Assembly: GCF_950295315.1 (NCBI RefSeq)
Contig: NC_080164.1
Location: 8,502,082 to 8,566,081 of the forward strand
Length of the DNA: 64,000 nucleotides
DNA from: Erinaceus europaeus
Lineage: Eukaryota > Chordata > Mammalia > Eulipotyphla > Erinaceidae
Reading direction: 5' to 3'
How positions within the stretch are numbered: the first letter of the stretch is position 1; each line of letters opens with the position of its first letter. Made by a program: the position numbers and the translations under genes. The notes below the pieces were generated by a model. That model saw nothing but the letters and a program-made list of their open reading frames with translations. It was not told the origin of the DNA and ran no database searches. Shown piece by piece: positions 40,256 through 51,097 of the stretch.

Positions 40256-40470
40256 TTGTATTATAAATTTTATTTATTTATTTGCTTGCTTTTTTGTTTA
40301 TTATTTTGTTTTCATCAATGACGCTTCACCACTCTGAAAAGACTTTTTTATGAGATAGAAAGAATGAGACAGAGAGAGAGAAAGAAAAGGAAAGATGAAT
40401 GGGGTGGAGAGAGAGAAAGAGAGAGAGAATGAGGGAGATGTCATAGCACCTAAAAACAGAGTGATCTATT
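40256..40470 (-). mobile_element. SINE, degenerate, minus strand
   Basis: TTATTTATTTATTTGCTTGC tail, GAGATAGAAAGAATGAGACA purine body. The head is lost. Confidence 0.5.
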
Positions 40471-40762
40471 TTATCAGAATGTTATATTTTAAATTGAATA
40501 AGAAATAAATGTAACAGAAAGAACAGACGCATAATTTTAAAGTTTAAATTAGCATCAACTGTTAGGATATCATGAATAACAAAATAATAATAATCTTCAG
40601 GGGAAATATAAGAAGCAAAATAAGTTAAATTACTAAGTATCAACGTCTTAGAAAGCTATGCAGTGGAAAAATATGTATATTAATTATTTTTAGCCTATGT
40701 TAACTGAAGTATGAATGGCCATTTTTTTTTTTAGAAAAATCACTAAAAATATAGCTATATAG

Positions 40763-40955
40763 TGTCAGTCGGCAAAATAGCTTACCTAATCCGTCTACTT
40801 TGCCATGCATGTGACTCCGGCTTGAGCCTGTTCCCTGACACACTGGAAGAAGCTTCAGTGTTGAGGTAGCCTACTCTCTGTCTCTTTCTCTCTCTTTCTA
40901 TCTGAAAAAAAAAATCCAGATTAGTGAAGCCTCCCTGATAACAAAAGGAAAAATA
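40763..40955 (+). mobile_element. SINE, family C
   Basis: GTCAGTCGGCAAAATAGCTT head, GACTCCGGCTTGAGCCTG B-box region, CTGGAAGAAGCTTCAGTG, CT body and A-rich tail. Confidence 0.65.
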
Positions 40956-41204
40956 ATTGAGAGAGAATAGGTGTACAATTTATGATTTAGGGTATTAGAT
41001 AAAGAAAAAAAGTAGCCAATAAAATATAAATCCAGTCAACGCAAAAATATGAAAAAACGTGACCAACTGAAAACATAACATTGCTGAAAATATCAGAACA
41101 GATATTTAAATATTTAGAACTACAGTTCGTAAAGACAATCTGTGTCCAACGATCATTTAAGCCATATTCTACTTACAGGCATAGTTATATAGTCATTCCT
41201 TTTT
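40956..41204. other. Unique AT-rich sequence
   Basis: No family or exon recognised. Confidence 0.4.
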
Positions 41205-41599
41205 AAAAAATTTTAGTGATTTATTACTAATCTACAAAATAATTTGATAACAGGCGTATCATTCCATACCTTTCCCACCACCAGAGCTCTGGGTCCCCAT
41301 TCCCTCCATTGGAAACTGCAGTGATTCTCCCAAGGTCACAGGTATGAGATGAGTTATTTTTATAAATATATATATATATATATATGGGTTTTTTTTATGT
41401 TCTTGTCTTCTTTTCCTTTCTAAGTTCACACCTACACTTACTGTTACTTACTAATATCCTTCCCTTTCTTTTTCTTCTTCTCTGTCTGGGTCCTTATGGA
41501 GTAGAAGTTCAAAGCCCTCAGGTCATCTTCCCCTAACGTTTTGGGGTGCAGAAGGTGGGAGTTCTGGCTCCTCTAATTGTTTTTCCACTGGATGTGGAT
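41205..41599 (-). mobile_element. Older L1 3' end, minus strand
   Basis: Diverged 3' terminus (CCTTTCCCACCACCAGAGCT, GGGGTGCAGAAGGTGGGAGT, TTGTTTTTCCACTGGATGTG) with a TA run at about 41,366-41,385. Older than the 24,771 type. Confidence 0.7.
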
Positions 41600-41614
41600 T
41601 ATATACCCATTTCT

Positions 41615-41918
41615 TTCTTTTTTTTATTTAATTTTTTTAAAGATTTTATTTTATTTATTTATTCCCTTTTGTTGCCCTTGTTTTATTGTTGTAGTTATTA
41701 TTGTTGTTGTCATCATTGTTGAATAGGACAGAGAGAAATGGAGAGAGAAGGGGAAGACAGAGAGGAGGAGAGAAAGATAGACACCTGCAGACCTGCTTCA
41801 CCGCCTGTGAAGCAACTCCCCTGCAGGTGGGGAGCCGGGGTTCGAACCGGCATCCTTATGCTGGTCCTTGTGCTTTGCGCCACCTGTGCTTAACCCACTG
41901 CGCTACAGCCTGACTCCC
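41615..41918 (-). mobile_element. SINE, family A, minus strand, 15-bp perfect TSD
   Basis: Complete: TTTATTCCCTTTTGTTGCCC, GGACAGAGAGAAATGGAGAG, CACCTGCAGACCTGCTTCAC, GGGGTTCGAACCGGCATCCT (B box in reverse). TATATACCCATTTCT flanks it at 41600-41614 and 41919-41933. It sits in an L1 3' end. Confidence 0.96.
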
Positions 41919-41933
41919 TATATACCCATTTCT

Positions 41934-42172
41934 ACTGAACCACATGTAAGAAGTTCTCAGAAGATAATTGGAAGTTACATTAATATTGTAAATATATATT
42001 TAAATTAATATTCTAAGCTTCTAAATTTAAAAAGAAAACATAGATCTAGATATAATATTTGGATGTAAAAAATAGAAACATTTATAGATCACAAAGCAAA
42101 CTGTAGAGACAACTGACAAACCAGAAAGATAATTAATTGAAATAACAGAAAGAAAGATAGAAAATAAATAGG
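41934..42172. other. Unique AT-rich sequence
   Basis: No family or exon recognised. Confidence 0.4.
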
Positions 42173-42390
42173 AGTGGGGTCAGGCAGGGTGTACCTGATT
42201 AAGTACACTCAGTGCAGTGTACAAGGACCCAGCTTCAAGCTCCTGGTTTACCCTGCAGGGGAGAGCTTCATGAGCGGTGAAGCAGGGCTGGAGTTGTCTC
42301 TCCGTCTCTTTCCCTCTCTATCTCCACTACCCTTCTCAATTTCTCACTGTCTCTATCCAATAATAACTAAATAAAAATATTTTTTAAAAA
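42173..42390 (+). mobile_element. SINE, family B
   Basis: GGGGTCAGGCAGGGTGTACC head, CCAGCTTCAAGCTCCTGG B-box region, CCTGCAGGGGAGAGCTTCAT, CT body, TCCAATAATAACTAAATAAA tail. Confidence 0.88.
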
Positions 42391-42582
42391 GAAAGAAACT
42401 AACAGGTAAGAAGGAGGGAAGGCACAAGCAAATACACAAATTTCTATCAAGACTAATCACAATTTTAATAACTAAGCAGAATAAAACATTTAAATTATTA
42501 AAATGTAAAGAAGATGTGTAAATGTATGTTAAATGCTGGTGGAATGTAGAGCTGCCAAACAAATTGTAAGGAATTCAATTTT

Positions 42583-42867
42583 TTAAATATATATTTATTT
42601 ATTTTCTCTTTTGTTGCCCTTGCTGTTTTTTATTATTGTAGTTATTATTGCTGTTTTTGTTGTCATCGTTGTTGGATAGGGCAGAGAGAAATGGAGAGAG
42701 AAGGGAAGACAGAGAGGGGGAGAGAAAGACACCTGAAAACCTGCTTCACCACTTGTGAAGCAACTCCCCTGCAGATGGGGAGCCGGGGACTCGAACCTGG
42801 AACCTTATGCCTATCCCTGCGCTTTGCACCATGTGTGCTTCACCCACTGCACTACTGCCCAACTCCC
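42583..42867 (-). mobile_element. SINE, family A, minus strand
   Basis: Complete copy with GGGGACTCGAACCTGGAACC (B box in reverse). Flanks AGGAATTCAATTTT (42569-42582) and AGGAATTCAAATTT (42868-42881) form a TSD with one mismatch. Confidence 0.93.
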
Positions 42868-42881
42868 AGGAATTCAAATTT

Positions 42882-43202
42882 ATCTTCCAAGCCAAACACC
42901 ATGGCAAAGGTGTTATCCAAACTTCAAAAAGATGGCTAATTTGTAGTTTACTGGAAATTCATAAGAATGAAAAATAGATTTCTTATATCATTATGTGTGA
43001 ATATGATTAACTCCAAACTACAGCAATTAAGAAAATCATTGTTGATCTTATTAATTTAGATGTGATGTTTTAAACAAGGTGTTAGCAAAAAAAATAATAA
43101 TAACACTTATTTAACACAGTAATTAAGAAAAATGTGTTTAATTGTGGCATTGAAATGTATTTGTGAAATTATAAAAAACAATCTACCTATGGTTTTAAAC
43201 AT
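42882..43202. other. Unique AT-rich sequence
   Basis: No family or exon recognised. Confidence 0.4.
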
Positions 43203-43217
43203 AGAAATACTTAGCAG

Positions 43218-43499
43218 ATGGAGTCAGGTGGTAGCACAGCTGGTTAAGCCCACGTGATGGGAAAGGCATGGACAGGCTTAAGCCTTAAGGATCCTGGTTC
43301 ATGTCCCCGGCTTCCCACCTGCAGGGGAGCTGCTTCACAGGCGGTGAAGCAGGTCTACAGGTGTCTGTCTTTCTCTCCCTTTCTCTGTCTTCCCCTCCTC
43401 TCTCCATTTCTCTCTGTCCTATCCAACAATGACAACAACAATAATAACTACAACAACAAGGGCAACAAAAGGGAATAAATAAATATTTTTTTTAAAAAA
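43218..43499 (+). mobile_element. SINE, family A, 15-bp perfect TSD
   Basis: GGAGTCAGGTGGTAGCACAG head (A box), GGTTCATGTCCCC B-box region, CACCTGCAGGGGAGCTGCTT, CT body, CAACAACAATAATAACTACA segment, AATAAATAAATATT tail. AGAAATACTTAGCAG is present at 43203-43217 and 43500-43514. Confidence 0.96.
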
Positions 43500-43687
43500 A
43501 GAAATACTTAGCAGAAAGTAATAAACGTGGTTTAAAAAATTGAGAAATAAAATATTTTATTGATAAGATTTTGACAATCTCTACCTGTGTTGATTAAGTT
43601 TCTGGGGTTCTCTGTGTATTTTAACCTTGTTCCTTGAACTTTCAGAAATAGGGTAGATGTATAAGTTACAAAATAACTGGTTTTAAG

Positions 43688-43950
43688 ACAGGCTGGTTGT
43701 ATGGATCGACCTGTCAATGCCCATGTTCAGCAGGGAAGCAATTACAGAAGCCAGACCTCCCACCTTCTGCAACCTATAATGACCCTGGGTCCATACTCCC
43801 AGAGGGATAAAGAATAGGAAAGCTATCAGGACGGGATACAGAGTTCTGGTGGTGGGAATTGCGTGGAGCTATACCCCTCTTATCCTATGTTTTTGGCCAG
43901 TGTTTCCTTTTATAAATAAAAATTAAAAAGAAATAAAATAAAAAGAAGAA
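43688..43950 (+). mobile_element. L1 3' end, plus strand
   Basis: ACAGGCTGGTTGTATGGATC to the terminus TTTATAAATAAAAATTAAAA. 5'-truncated at about 260 bp. Confidence 0.9.
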
Positions 43951-44048
43951 ATATTAAACTGGGAAATGTGGCAAATTTAACAAGAAAAAAAAAGATTTTG
44001 GCAATCCTATTCAAATCAGGAACAAAACAAGTGAGCTTACTGTCAAAA

Positions 44049-44057
<9 letters not shown>

Positions 44058-44079
<22 letters not shown>

Positions 44080-44084
44080 TATTG
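44058..44084. repeat. (TA)n microsatellite
   Basis: About 13 TA units after an A run. Confidence 0.95.
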
Positions 44085-44240
44085 TAACTATTATTTAGAT
44101 GGAGACAGAAGCAGAGAGAAAGAAGCAAAAGAAACCACAGCACAGAAGCTTCCTCAGTGCAGTGGGGCAAGGGCTGGATCTGGATTATACAGGAGGCAAA
44201 ATAGTACACTACTCAAGTGAGCTATGCTGCTTGCCTACTA
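44085..44240 (-). mobile_element. SINE, family C, minus strand
   Basis: TATTTAGATGGAGACAGAAG body, GGGCAAGGGCTGGATCTGGA and AAGTGAGCTATGCTGCTTGC head in reverse. Diverged. Confidence 0.55.
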
Positions 44241-44640
44241 CCACAATCTCTAGCTCTCTAAGTCAATATAAAACAAGGTAGAAAAGAGTGAACGTATTTG
44301 AGGATCAACAGAACAAATTGTCTACAGATGGCATGGCTGTCTCTCCTGAAAATACTAGAGGGTCAACAGATAGGCCACTAAAGGGAGTAGGAGTCTGTGC
44401 CTTGTAGGTGAGCTCTGACTTGCATCTACCGGTAATGCTCTCACAGCATCTCCATCTTGGTCCTTTCTGGGTGCTGTGAGACCCACTTCTCTTGAGTCTC
44501 AGGTGGATTTGGCTACTGGTAGGAGGGAGAGCAGGCCACAAGCAGGAGCTCTGTAAGAGAAAAGTGAGGCTGGGGATTATCCCCTCATCTCCATAGTACT
44601 CTGGGAACTCACTATGAAGACTGATAGTAAAGTCCTGCTA
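44241..44640. other. Unique sequence
   Basis: No family or exon recognised. Confidence 0.4.
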
Positions 44641-44659
44641 ATACTAGACATTAGAAGTA

Positions 44660-44805
44660 TTGTTGTTTGCTGGTTTTATAGCTGAGAAAGATAGAGATAG
44701 AGAGAGGGATGGAAGGGAGGGGGGTAGATAGTATAATGGTTTCAATTTCCGGCACCACCATAAAACAAAGCTATTCAGTGCTCAAGAAAAACAAAACACC
44801 TAGGA
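44660..44805 (+). mobile_element. SINE-like family C fragment
   Basis: GGGGGTAGATAGTATAATGG, CAATTTCCGGCACCACCATA, AAAGCTATTCAGTGCTCAAG follow the family C order (head, B-box region, end). Confidence 0.55.
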
Positions 44806-44910
44806 TGGAGACAGAGAGAGAGAAAGAGGGGGGGGAGGAGAGAGACAGAGAGAGGAGAAGAAGAAGGAGGAGGAGGAGAAGGAGGAGGAGGAGGAGGAGG
44901 AGAGGAAAGA

Positions 44911-44952
<42 letters not shown>
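44806..44952. repeat. Purine microsatellite, (GGA)n then (GA)n
   Basis: GGAGGAGGA at about 44,865-44,905 and GA at about 44,918-44,952. The overlapping open frames on both strands come from this array. Confidence 0.97.
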
Positions 44953-44955
<3 letters not shown>

Positions 44956-45095
44956 AAACACAAGTGCACTGCAGAGCAGTTGCATTGTTGAGTCTCACTG
45001 ATTTTGTCTCGAGGAATCTCATATGCTGCTGAGAATGGAACCCAGGACCTCATGTGTGGAAAGCATGTGTTTAATCTGCTGGATCACCCCTTCCC
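44953..45095 (-). mobile_element. SINE, family C, minus strand, head part
   Basis: GAATGGAACCCAGGACCTCA, TGTGTTTAATCTGCTGGATC: a reversed B box and A box. The purine array before it is its body. Confidence 0.6.
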
Positions 45096-45364
45096 CTGGT
45101 TCTCCCTTGTTTTTTATATGCATGACTCACCATTCTGTAAATAGTCCATTTACTAAGTTAGCTCTTTTCTTACTGTCCTAATCTGAGTGTTCCATCTGTT
45201 TCTTACTGACCTGATTTATATGAGCAACTTTGTCTAACACAATATCTGTGAATATAAATAAATATTCTTCCCCTCCCCCAGAAGCAACCAATCAAACTGA
45301 TTTTTAAAGTTCCTAGAATCTATTCTGGTAGAAAAATATGTGTAAAAATTCATAAATAAATACT

Positions 45365-45586
45365 TTTTTTTTAACCTCCAGGGTTATCTCTGGGGCTTGG
45401 TGCCACCAGTAAAAATCCACTGCTCCTGGAAGACTTTTTTTTTTTTTTCATTTTATTGGATAGGACAGAAAGAAGTTGAGAAAGGAAGGGAGGTAAAGAG
45501 GGAGAGAGAAAAATACTATCCTTATGTGGGTCCTTGCACTTTGTCCTATGTGTGCTTAACCTGGTGTGCTACCACCTGGCCCCCAA
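45365..45586 (-). mobile_element. SINE, long form, minus strand, internally deleted
   Basis: TTTAACCTCCAGGGTTATCT, GGTGCCACCAGTAAAAATCC, GGATAGGACAGAAAGAAGTT, then jumps to GTGGGTCCTTGCACTTTGTC (reversed head). The CACCTGCAG/B-box part is missing. Confidence 0.8.
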
Positions 45587-46669
45587 CTCTTTAACTTTTA
45601 AATAGCAGAGTTTTCAGACTCCACAGGGATATGCAAAGCATCAAATCTCCCAATTATTAGCTAATCACCAGCTTTCAGTCTAGGATTCTAGGCAGTTCTG
45701 CATTTGGTTTGGATAATACCTGAGCGAAGCTAGGATCAAACCTTACAGTCCAGTCTTACTCACAGGTGTGTTTGGTTCCTTTGTGCCTCCAATCAGCAAC
45801 CCTGAAATGCGGCTACCCATTTGCTGGCCTTCTCTGTTTGGCTGCGTTGAGTGATGTCAAAACAACCTGTCAGTTCAGCACAAGGATTTCAGCTGGCTCC
45901 TTGGAGATACTCGCGCACTGTTTGACACTGAAGAGACAGAAAAACCAGCAGCAGAACTGCCCCCCTCCACTTCCTGGCCTCCCCCCAGCGACTGCCAGAG
46001 CATCTGCTGTTCTGTGTTGCCTGACTGCAAGGCACAAGCAGGTGAGCTGAGCCTGAGACCTAATGAATGAATTTGCTGCTTCAGTGGCGTCTTTCTCCTC
46101 ACAGGGAGCAGCCCTGTCGCAGCTGAAGAACAGATCATACCTACTTCATGAAATCCCATGCACATGCACTTGAATATATCCATCATTGACCTAGGCTTGG
46201 ATGAGGATAATTGTTACAGTAATTATTGGATCATTTGCAACAGCAAGACTTGGCTCTTGATCTTCAAAGCATTAGGCAAATGCACACTTGATCCGTTAAA
46301 CACCCTGCTCTTGGCTTTTCCCATCAGTTGACTGTTAATCTTAGAACACAGCAAGGGAATTATGCCCTTCCTGTGACTCGGCTCAGTAACAACAGCCTTG
46401 GAGACTGTGGCCGCCCTGTTTCTGCAGTGACCTTCCTTCCTTCCAGCATTCAGCTGACTACTCATGCTGCCGTAGGTGCTGGTAGAGGGTGTGAGGCCCA
46501 GAACCTGGGAAAGCATCTTCCAATGCACTTTTTTTTTTTTTTTTTGCTTATAAAAGTAGCTTCCAGAGAATGGAGGGCTTCAACTGGAATTCTAAATTAC
46601 AGAGATTAAGGGTGATGTGACATCATGGACATGAAACACATCATACTGTTTTAGAAATTAAAAAAAAAC
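45587..46669. other. Unique sequence with one exon-like stretch
   Basis: Longest repeat-free run in the centre of the window. The GC-richer part 45,880-46,040 ends at a strong donor-like CAGGTGAGC (46,038-46,046). I recognise no protein in any frame. An alternative first exon or a regulatory element is possible but unproven. A poly(T) run lies at about 46,530-46,546. Confidence 0.4.
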
Positions 46670-46965
46670 ACTTTTTAAAAATTTATATATAAAATAAAAA
46701 TATAGACAAGACCATAGGATAAGAGAGGTACAATTCCACACATTTCTCACCACCAGTGAGAGTCTCATATCCCATTCCCTCCCTTGAAAGCTTTGCTATT
46801 TTTTATCCCTCTGGGAGCATGGACCCAGGATCATTATGGGGTCAGAAGGTGGAATATCTGGCTTCTGTAATTGCTTCTCCACTGAACATGGATGTTAGCA
46901 GGTGGATCCATAATCCCAGCCTGTTTCTATCTTTTCCTAGTGGGGTGGGGCTATGGAGAGAATTT
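46670..46965 (-). mobile_element. L1 3' end, minus strand
   Basis: Tail TTTTTAAAAATTTATATATA, then AGACAAGACCATAGGATAAG and GCATGGACCCAGGATCATTA to GGGTGGGGCTATGGAGAGAA. 5'-truncated. Confidence 0.85.
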
Positions 46966-47137
46966 TTTGATGCCCCTCAGAGTCCAGCTGTGGCCTGAAG
47001 CAAGCCTAACATCGTTTTCAGCTTCAGTGGGTTTAGGGAGGTTAGAGAAAGTGGAAGTATCTTCAACTACTTGCTTTACCTCACCAGAAGGAGGAAGACT
47101 ACCTACATTGACATGAAATTCTAATTTTTGGTGATCT

Positions 47138-47459
47138 TCTTTTTTTTAATATTTATTTTTATACTTATTTATTATTTATATATTATGTTTATATTTATTT
47201 ATTATTTATTTATTTTAAATATTTATTTATTTGTTGTTGTTGTTGACGTCATCCTTGTTGGATAGGACAGAGAGAAATGGAGAGATAAGGGGGAAGACAG
47301 AGGGGGAGAGAAAGACAGACAGTTGTAGACCTGCTTCACAGCCTGTGAATTGACTCCCCTGCAGGTGGGGAGCTGGGGACTCGAACGGGGAATCCCTATG
47401 CAGGTCCTTGTGCTTTGCACCACGTGCACTTAACCCTCTGCACTACTGCCTGACTCCCT
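47138..47459 (-). mobile_element. SINE, family A, minus strand, long (TTTA)n tail
   Basis: The tail has grown to about 85 bp of TTTA/TTAT units (47,146-47,232). Body GGATAGGACAGAGAGAAATG, then GGGGACTCGAACGGGGAATC (B box in reverse) and head. Confidence 0.9.
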
Positions 47460-47645
47460 AGGCTATCCTCTTTTATCTCTTCCATATAAGAGAGCCACAT
47501 AGCTTCCAAAAGGAAAGGCCATTTTGAAAGCTTCTTTGCCATAGCAAAGGCAAAAGGCATTGGCTGTGTGTCATCCCATGCACTGGAGTGGGGAGGGCGC
47601 TTACTCCATCTGCGACCGCTTGCTGGAAGAAAATCGAGAGTAGGG

Positions 47646-48979
47646 CACCAAAGTAAAAACCCTGTGGTGAGGAGGAGGGTGGACATTCAGCTTCCCTGGG
47701 CAGTGGGGATGTGGGTGGGGGTGGGGTGGGGGCGGGGTTGGGGGGAGGTGGGGGATGGGTGGGTGGGATGGGACACAGTCTTTTGGTGGTGGGAATGGTG
47801 TTTATGCACACTCCTATTAAAGTATGGTCATATAAACCACTATTCAATTAATATGAGAGGGGGAAAATTGATCATATGTCTAGAACTTTATAAAACAGAC
47901 TGAGTCTTTTCAATACATAGGCTGAGTCTTTGATATGTTGACTCTCTCAAAAGCCTAGACAAGGAAGAACAGAAGCAACTGTTGGCACAGCTATATACAA
48001 GATACTGGGTACTATACAGCAAACCCTAACAAAGGGACTTTTCAAAGCTAACCAAATTACCAAATAATGTGATGATAACAATAACTATTCATTGTCTTCT
48101 TGAACCCTAAGACAGCAGGAACCTCACATTTCCACTATAGAGCCTATATTTTCCCCAGCCCTGGAACCTTAGGGTAAGGTCCACTTCCCTGCATGCTTCT
48201 CCCAATTCATATCAAGTAATATTTCATCTGCCGATTGCAACCTAATCAATGCAATGAGTGCCACCCCAGCATACTTCAGTTCAGACTGTGTCCAGAGATT
48301 TCAGGAGTGGAATGACAACCCTTTAGCTTCATCACTCCTGTGAGACCTTTCCTTTCATACTATTCTCTAATTCCATTCCAGGTGGTCCACTTCCTAATAA
48401 AGTCCCCAAACCTAAATGTAGACCAGGTCCCCTGAGATAGATCATATGTTCACATGTGTCCATAGACCAGGGAAAAATATATACCTGAAAGCAGAAGGAC
48501 ACAAGAGTCTGCAGTGAGTACCCCCCCCCCCAACACTTCATCTGCACTATTCCAGTCTTTAGGTCCATGATTGTTCAACAAACTGTTTGGCTTTGTATGT
48601 TAACTCTCTTTTCAGCCACCAGATCCTGGATGTCAGCATGATGCCGACCAGGCTTCTCTGGACTGAAAACCCCACCAATGTGTGCTGGAGATCCACTTCA
48701 CCAGAGACCCACCCTACTAGGGAAAGAGAGAGGCAGACTGGGAGTATGGATTGACCAGTCAATGCCCATGTTCAGCAGGGAAGCAATTACAGAAGCCAGA
48801 CCTTCCACCTTCTGCATCCCACAATGACCCTGGGTCCATGCTCCCAGAGGGATAGAGAATGGGAAAGCTGTCAGGGGAGGGGATGGGATATGGAAATTGG
48901 GTGGTGGGAATTGTGTGTGGAGTTGTACCTCTCTTATCCTACGGTTTTGTTGATGTCTCCTTTCTTAAATTAAAAAAAA
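47646..48979 (+). mobile_element. L1 3' UTR, short form, uninterrupted
   Basis: 1.33 kb from just after ORF2 to the A-rich end. It contains the G-rich tract 47,703-47,772, the AATGGTGTTTATGCACACTC block, and the direct junction CTGCAGTGAGTACCCCCCCC/AACACTTCATCTGC without the extra module. 5'-truncated. No coding part. Confidence 0.9.
47703..47772 (+). other. G-rich tract, likely G-quadruplex former
   Basis: Runs of three to six G separated by one to three bases, for example GGGTGGGGGTGGGGTGGGGG. The same position in the L1 at 23,530 is also G-rich. L1 3' UTRs of several mammals carry such a tract. Confidence 0.8.
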
Positions 48980-49061
48980 AAAAGTGAAAAGAACAGGCAC
49001 AGAGAAGGAATATGGAGATTTAAGCTTTCAAATCAATCTGAGGTTAAAATTTAAAATAAGG

Positions 49062-49173
49062 GTGGCGTACCAGGTTTAGTGCACCTAATACTATGTACAA
49101 GGACCTGGGCTCAAGCCCCCAGTCCACACCCTCAGAAGGAAACTTTAAAAGCTGTGAAGCAGTGCTGCAGGTC
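49062..49173 (+). mobile_element. SINE, family B, left part (split by LTR)
   Basis: GGGTGGCGTACCAGGTTTAG head, GGGCTCAAGCCCCCAG B-box region, to GCAGTGCTGCAGGTC. Resumes at 49847. Confidence 0.87.
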
Positions 49174-49846
49174 TGCCGGTGCTCATGTGGGTGGCCTCAT
49201 AACCGAGGGAGCTGCTGCCTTTCCTGTCACCAATTCTAGTGGTTGTATGATGCAAAGAACGCCAGGAGAAATTCAGGTATGAATTTCCAATTTATTCAGA
49301 GAAAGGACAGGGATTATATAGCAAAGTGGAACAAAGAACATTTTTCACATATGCCAGTAATCACAGGTTTTCAAAAGGTAAGTCCCCCTATGTGGGAAGG
49401 GCTAAGGAATGACCGGAATTGATGAGATACAAAAGGTCAAAACAATTAGTTTCCATGAGGCAAGAAATGTTAATTATCTAAAGGTGTTAAGCAGAGTGAG
49501 ATAAAGCAGAGAATGGCAGAGTATTGCTGTAAGTCATGATGAACAAAGAACTGGGAAGAGGTGTGTGGGGGTCTCGTTGTTATGTTACTGGCAAGGCAGT
49601 GTGACGGAGTATTCAAGCAGACAACCATTTGGTTTGTAGCAGGGGAATGGGCTAAGTGTTAGAAGGTGCAGGTCTCTGTGAAGCCTGGGAGACTGACAAA
49701 TGGGAATTCAAGTCAGGAAAGCGTTTCCCCACCAAGATCTATCCCTGAAAGGGAGAGACTGACAGGTGGGGTTTCTTTTCAGACCTCCATCTCAAGGATG
49801 GGGGAGTTCCCCTATGCTCTACCATGCTCTCACATAATCTTAAACA
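49174..49846 (-). mobile_element. Solo LTR inside a SINE, different family
   Basis: Starts TGCCGGTG and ends TTAAACA, 673 bp. Minus-strand AATAAA at 49291-49296 and TATA-like box at 49315-49320 are unusually close, so the promoter box may lie elsewhere. Flanks GGTC and GGTA fit a 4-bp TSD with one change, as in class I elements. It does not share the words of the 15,770/39,316 family. Confidence 0.75.
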
Positions 49847-49937
49847 GGTATCTCTCTGTCTCACTCTCGTTCTCTCCCCCCTCCCCTCTCTATTATCTCT
49901 GTTCTATAAAGTAAAATAAAGTTAAAAGAAAAAGTAA
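49847..49937 (+). mobile_element. SINE, family B, right part
   Basis: GGTATCTCTCTGTCTCACTC body and CTATAAAGTAAAATAAAG tail of the SINE begun at 49062. Confidence 0.87.
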
Positions 49938-49939
49938 AT

Positions 49940-50215
49940 GGGAGTCTGGCATTAGCACAGCAGATTAAGTGCAGGTGGCACAAAGCATAAGGACCGGAGT
50001 AAGAATCCTGCTTTGAGCCCCCAGCTCCCCACCTGTAGGGCAGTCACTTCAGACGTGGTGAAGCAGGTCTGCAGGTGTCTGTCTTTCTCTCCTGCTCTCT
50101 GTCTTCCCATCCTCTCTCCATTTCCCTCTGTCCTATCTAACAACCACAACAATAATAACTAGAACAATAAAGCAACAAGGGCAACAAAAGGGAAAATAAA
50201 TAAATATTTTAAAAA
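49940..50215 (+). mobile_element. SINE, family A
   Basis: GGGAGTCTGGCATTAGCACA head, CTGCTTTGAGCCCCCAGC B-box region, CT body, AACAATAATAACTAGAACAA segment, AAATAAATAAATATT tail. Abuts the preceding SINE. Confidence 0.92.
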
Positions 50216-50521
50216 GAAAAAGAAGTTTAAATAAATAAAATTTTAAAATGGGTACATTTGACAATGTTGTATTGTTCTACAGTATTTCCTTCTCTGTATA
50301 TTTTTCTCATAAAAAGGAATATTCTAAAATTCAAAATGCACACATAAATCTTGTGGAAGGGAGATAGAAGCTATTAGCAGATTGAAAAGAATGTTTTTTT
50401 TAAATGAATTTAATTTTATAAGCCACTCTGAAATGTACATAGAATATATTTGTGTAGAAACATCAAAGAGATAAATGGGCAAATTCTAAAGAATAAAAAA
50501 ATATAAAGTAAAATCAATTGG

Positions 50522-50522
<1 letters not shown>
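50216..50522. other. Unique AT-rich sequence
   Basis: No family or exon recognised. Confidence 0.4.

Positions 50523-50580
<58 letters not shown>
50523..50580. repeat. (TA)n microsatellite
   Basis: About 28 TA units with a single C. Self-complementary, so able to form cruciforms. Confidence 0.97.
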
Positions 50581-50584
<4 letters not shown>

Positions 50585-50913
50585 TTGTCTCCAGGGTTAT
50601 TGCTGGGGCTCGGTGACTACACTACGAATCCACTGCTCCTGGAGGCCTTTTTTTTTCCTTTTTGTTGTTCTTGTTGTTTATTGTTGTTGTTACTATTATT
50701 GTTGTTATTGCTGTCATCCTATAGGACAGAGAGAAATAGAGAGAGGAGGGGAAGACAGAGAGGGGAAGAGAAAGACACCTGCAGACCTGCTTCACCGTCT
50801 GTGAAGCGACTCTCCTGCAGGTGGGGAGCCGGAGGCTCAAATCAGGATCCTTACGCTGGTCCTTGCGCTTGGCGCCATGAGCGCTTAACCCGCTGCGCCA
50901 CCGCCCGACTCCC
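50585..50913 (-). mobile_element. SINE, family A long form, minus strand, full length
   Basis: The best full long-form copy: TTGTCTCCAGGGTTATTGCT end, GAATCCACTGCTCCTGGAGG, GTTGTTATTGCTGTCATCC, CT body, CACCTGCAGACCTGCTTCAC, reversed B box and the GCTTAACCCGCTGCGCCACC A-box head ending GACTCCC. Useful as window reference for this family. Confidence 0.95.
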
Positions 50914-51097
50914 CAATGGGCAGTAATTTAATAAGGTAAGCACTGGATAAGCCTCACTAAATAGGAAAAAATATAGTCATGATGAAAAGAGAGCATGTGA
51001 ATTAGAAAGCAGTACAGAGGAATGTAAAGTATGAGCTGTTAAGACTATAGTTAGATAAAAATGATCAAATGTACATTTAAAATAAATAGAATTGACA

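Noticed and set aside
44709..45053. Overlapping Arg/Glu-rich and Ser/Leu/Pro-rich frames
   Set aside because: They come from GGA and GA microsatellites on the two strands.
50585..50913. tRNA genes suggested by A-box/B-box pairs in this and other SINEs
   Set aside because: Each is followed by the SINE body and tail and lacks a clean acceptor stem, so these are tRNA-derived SINE heads, not tRNA genes.
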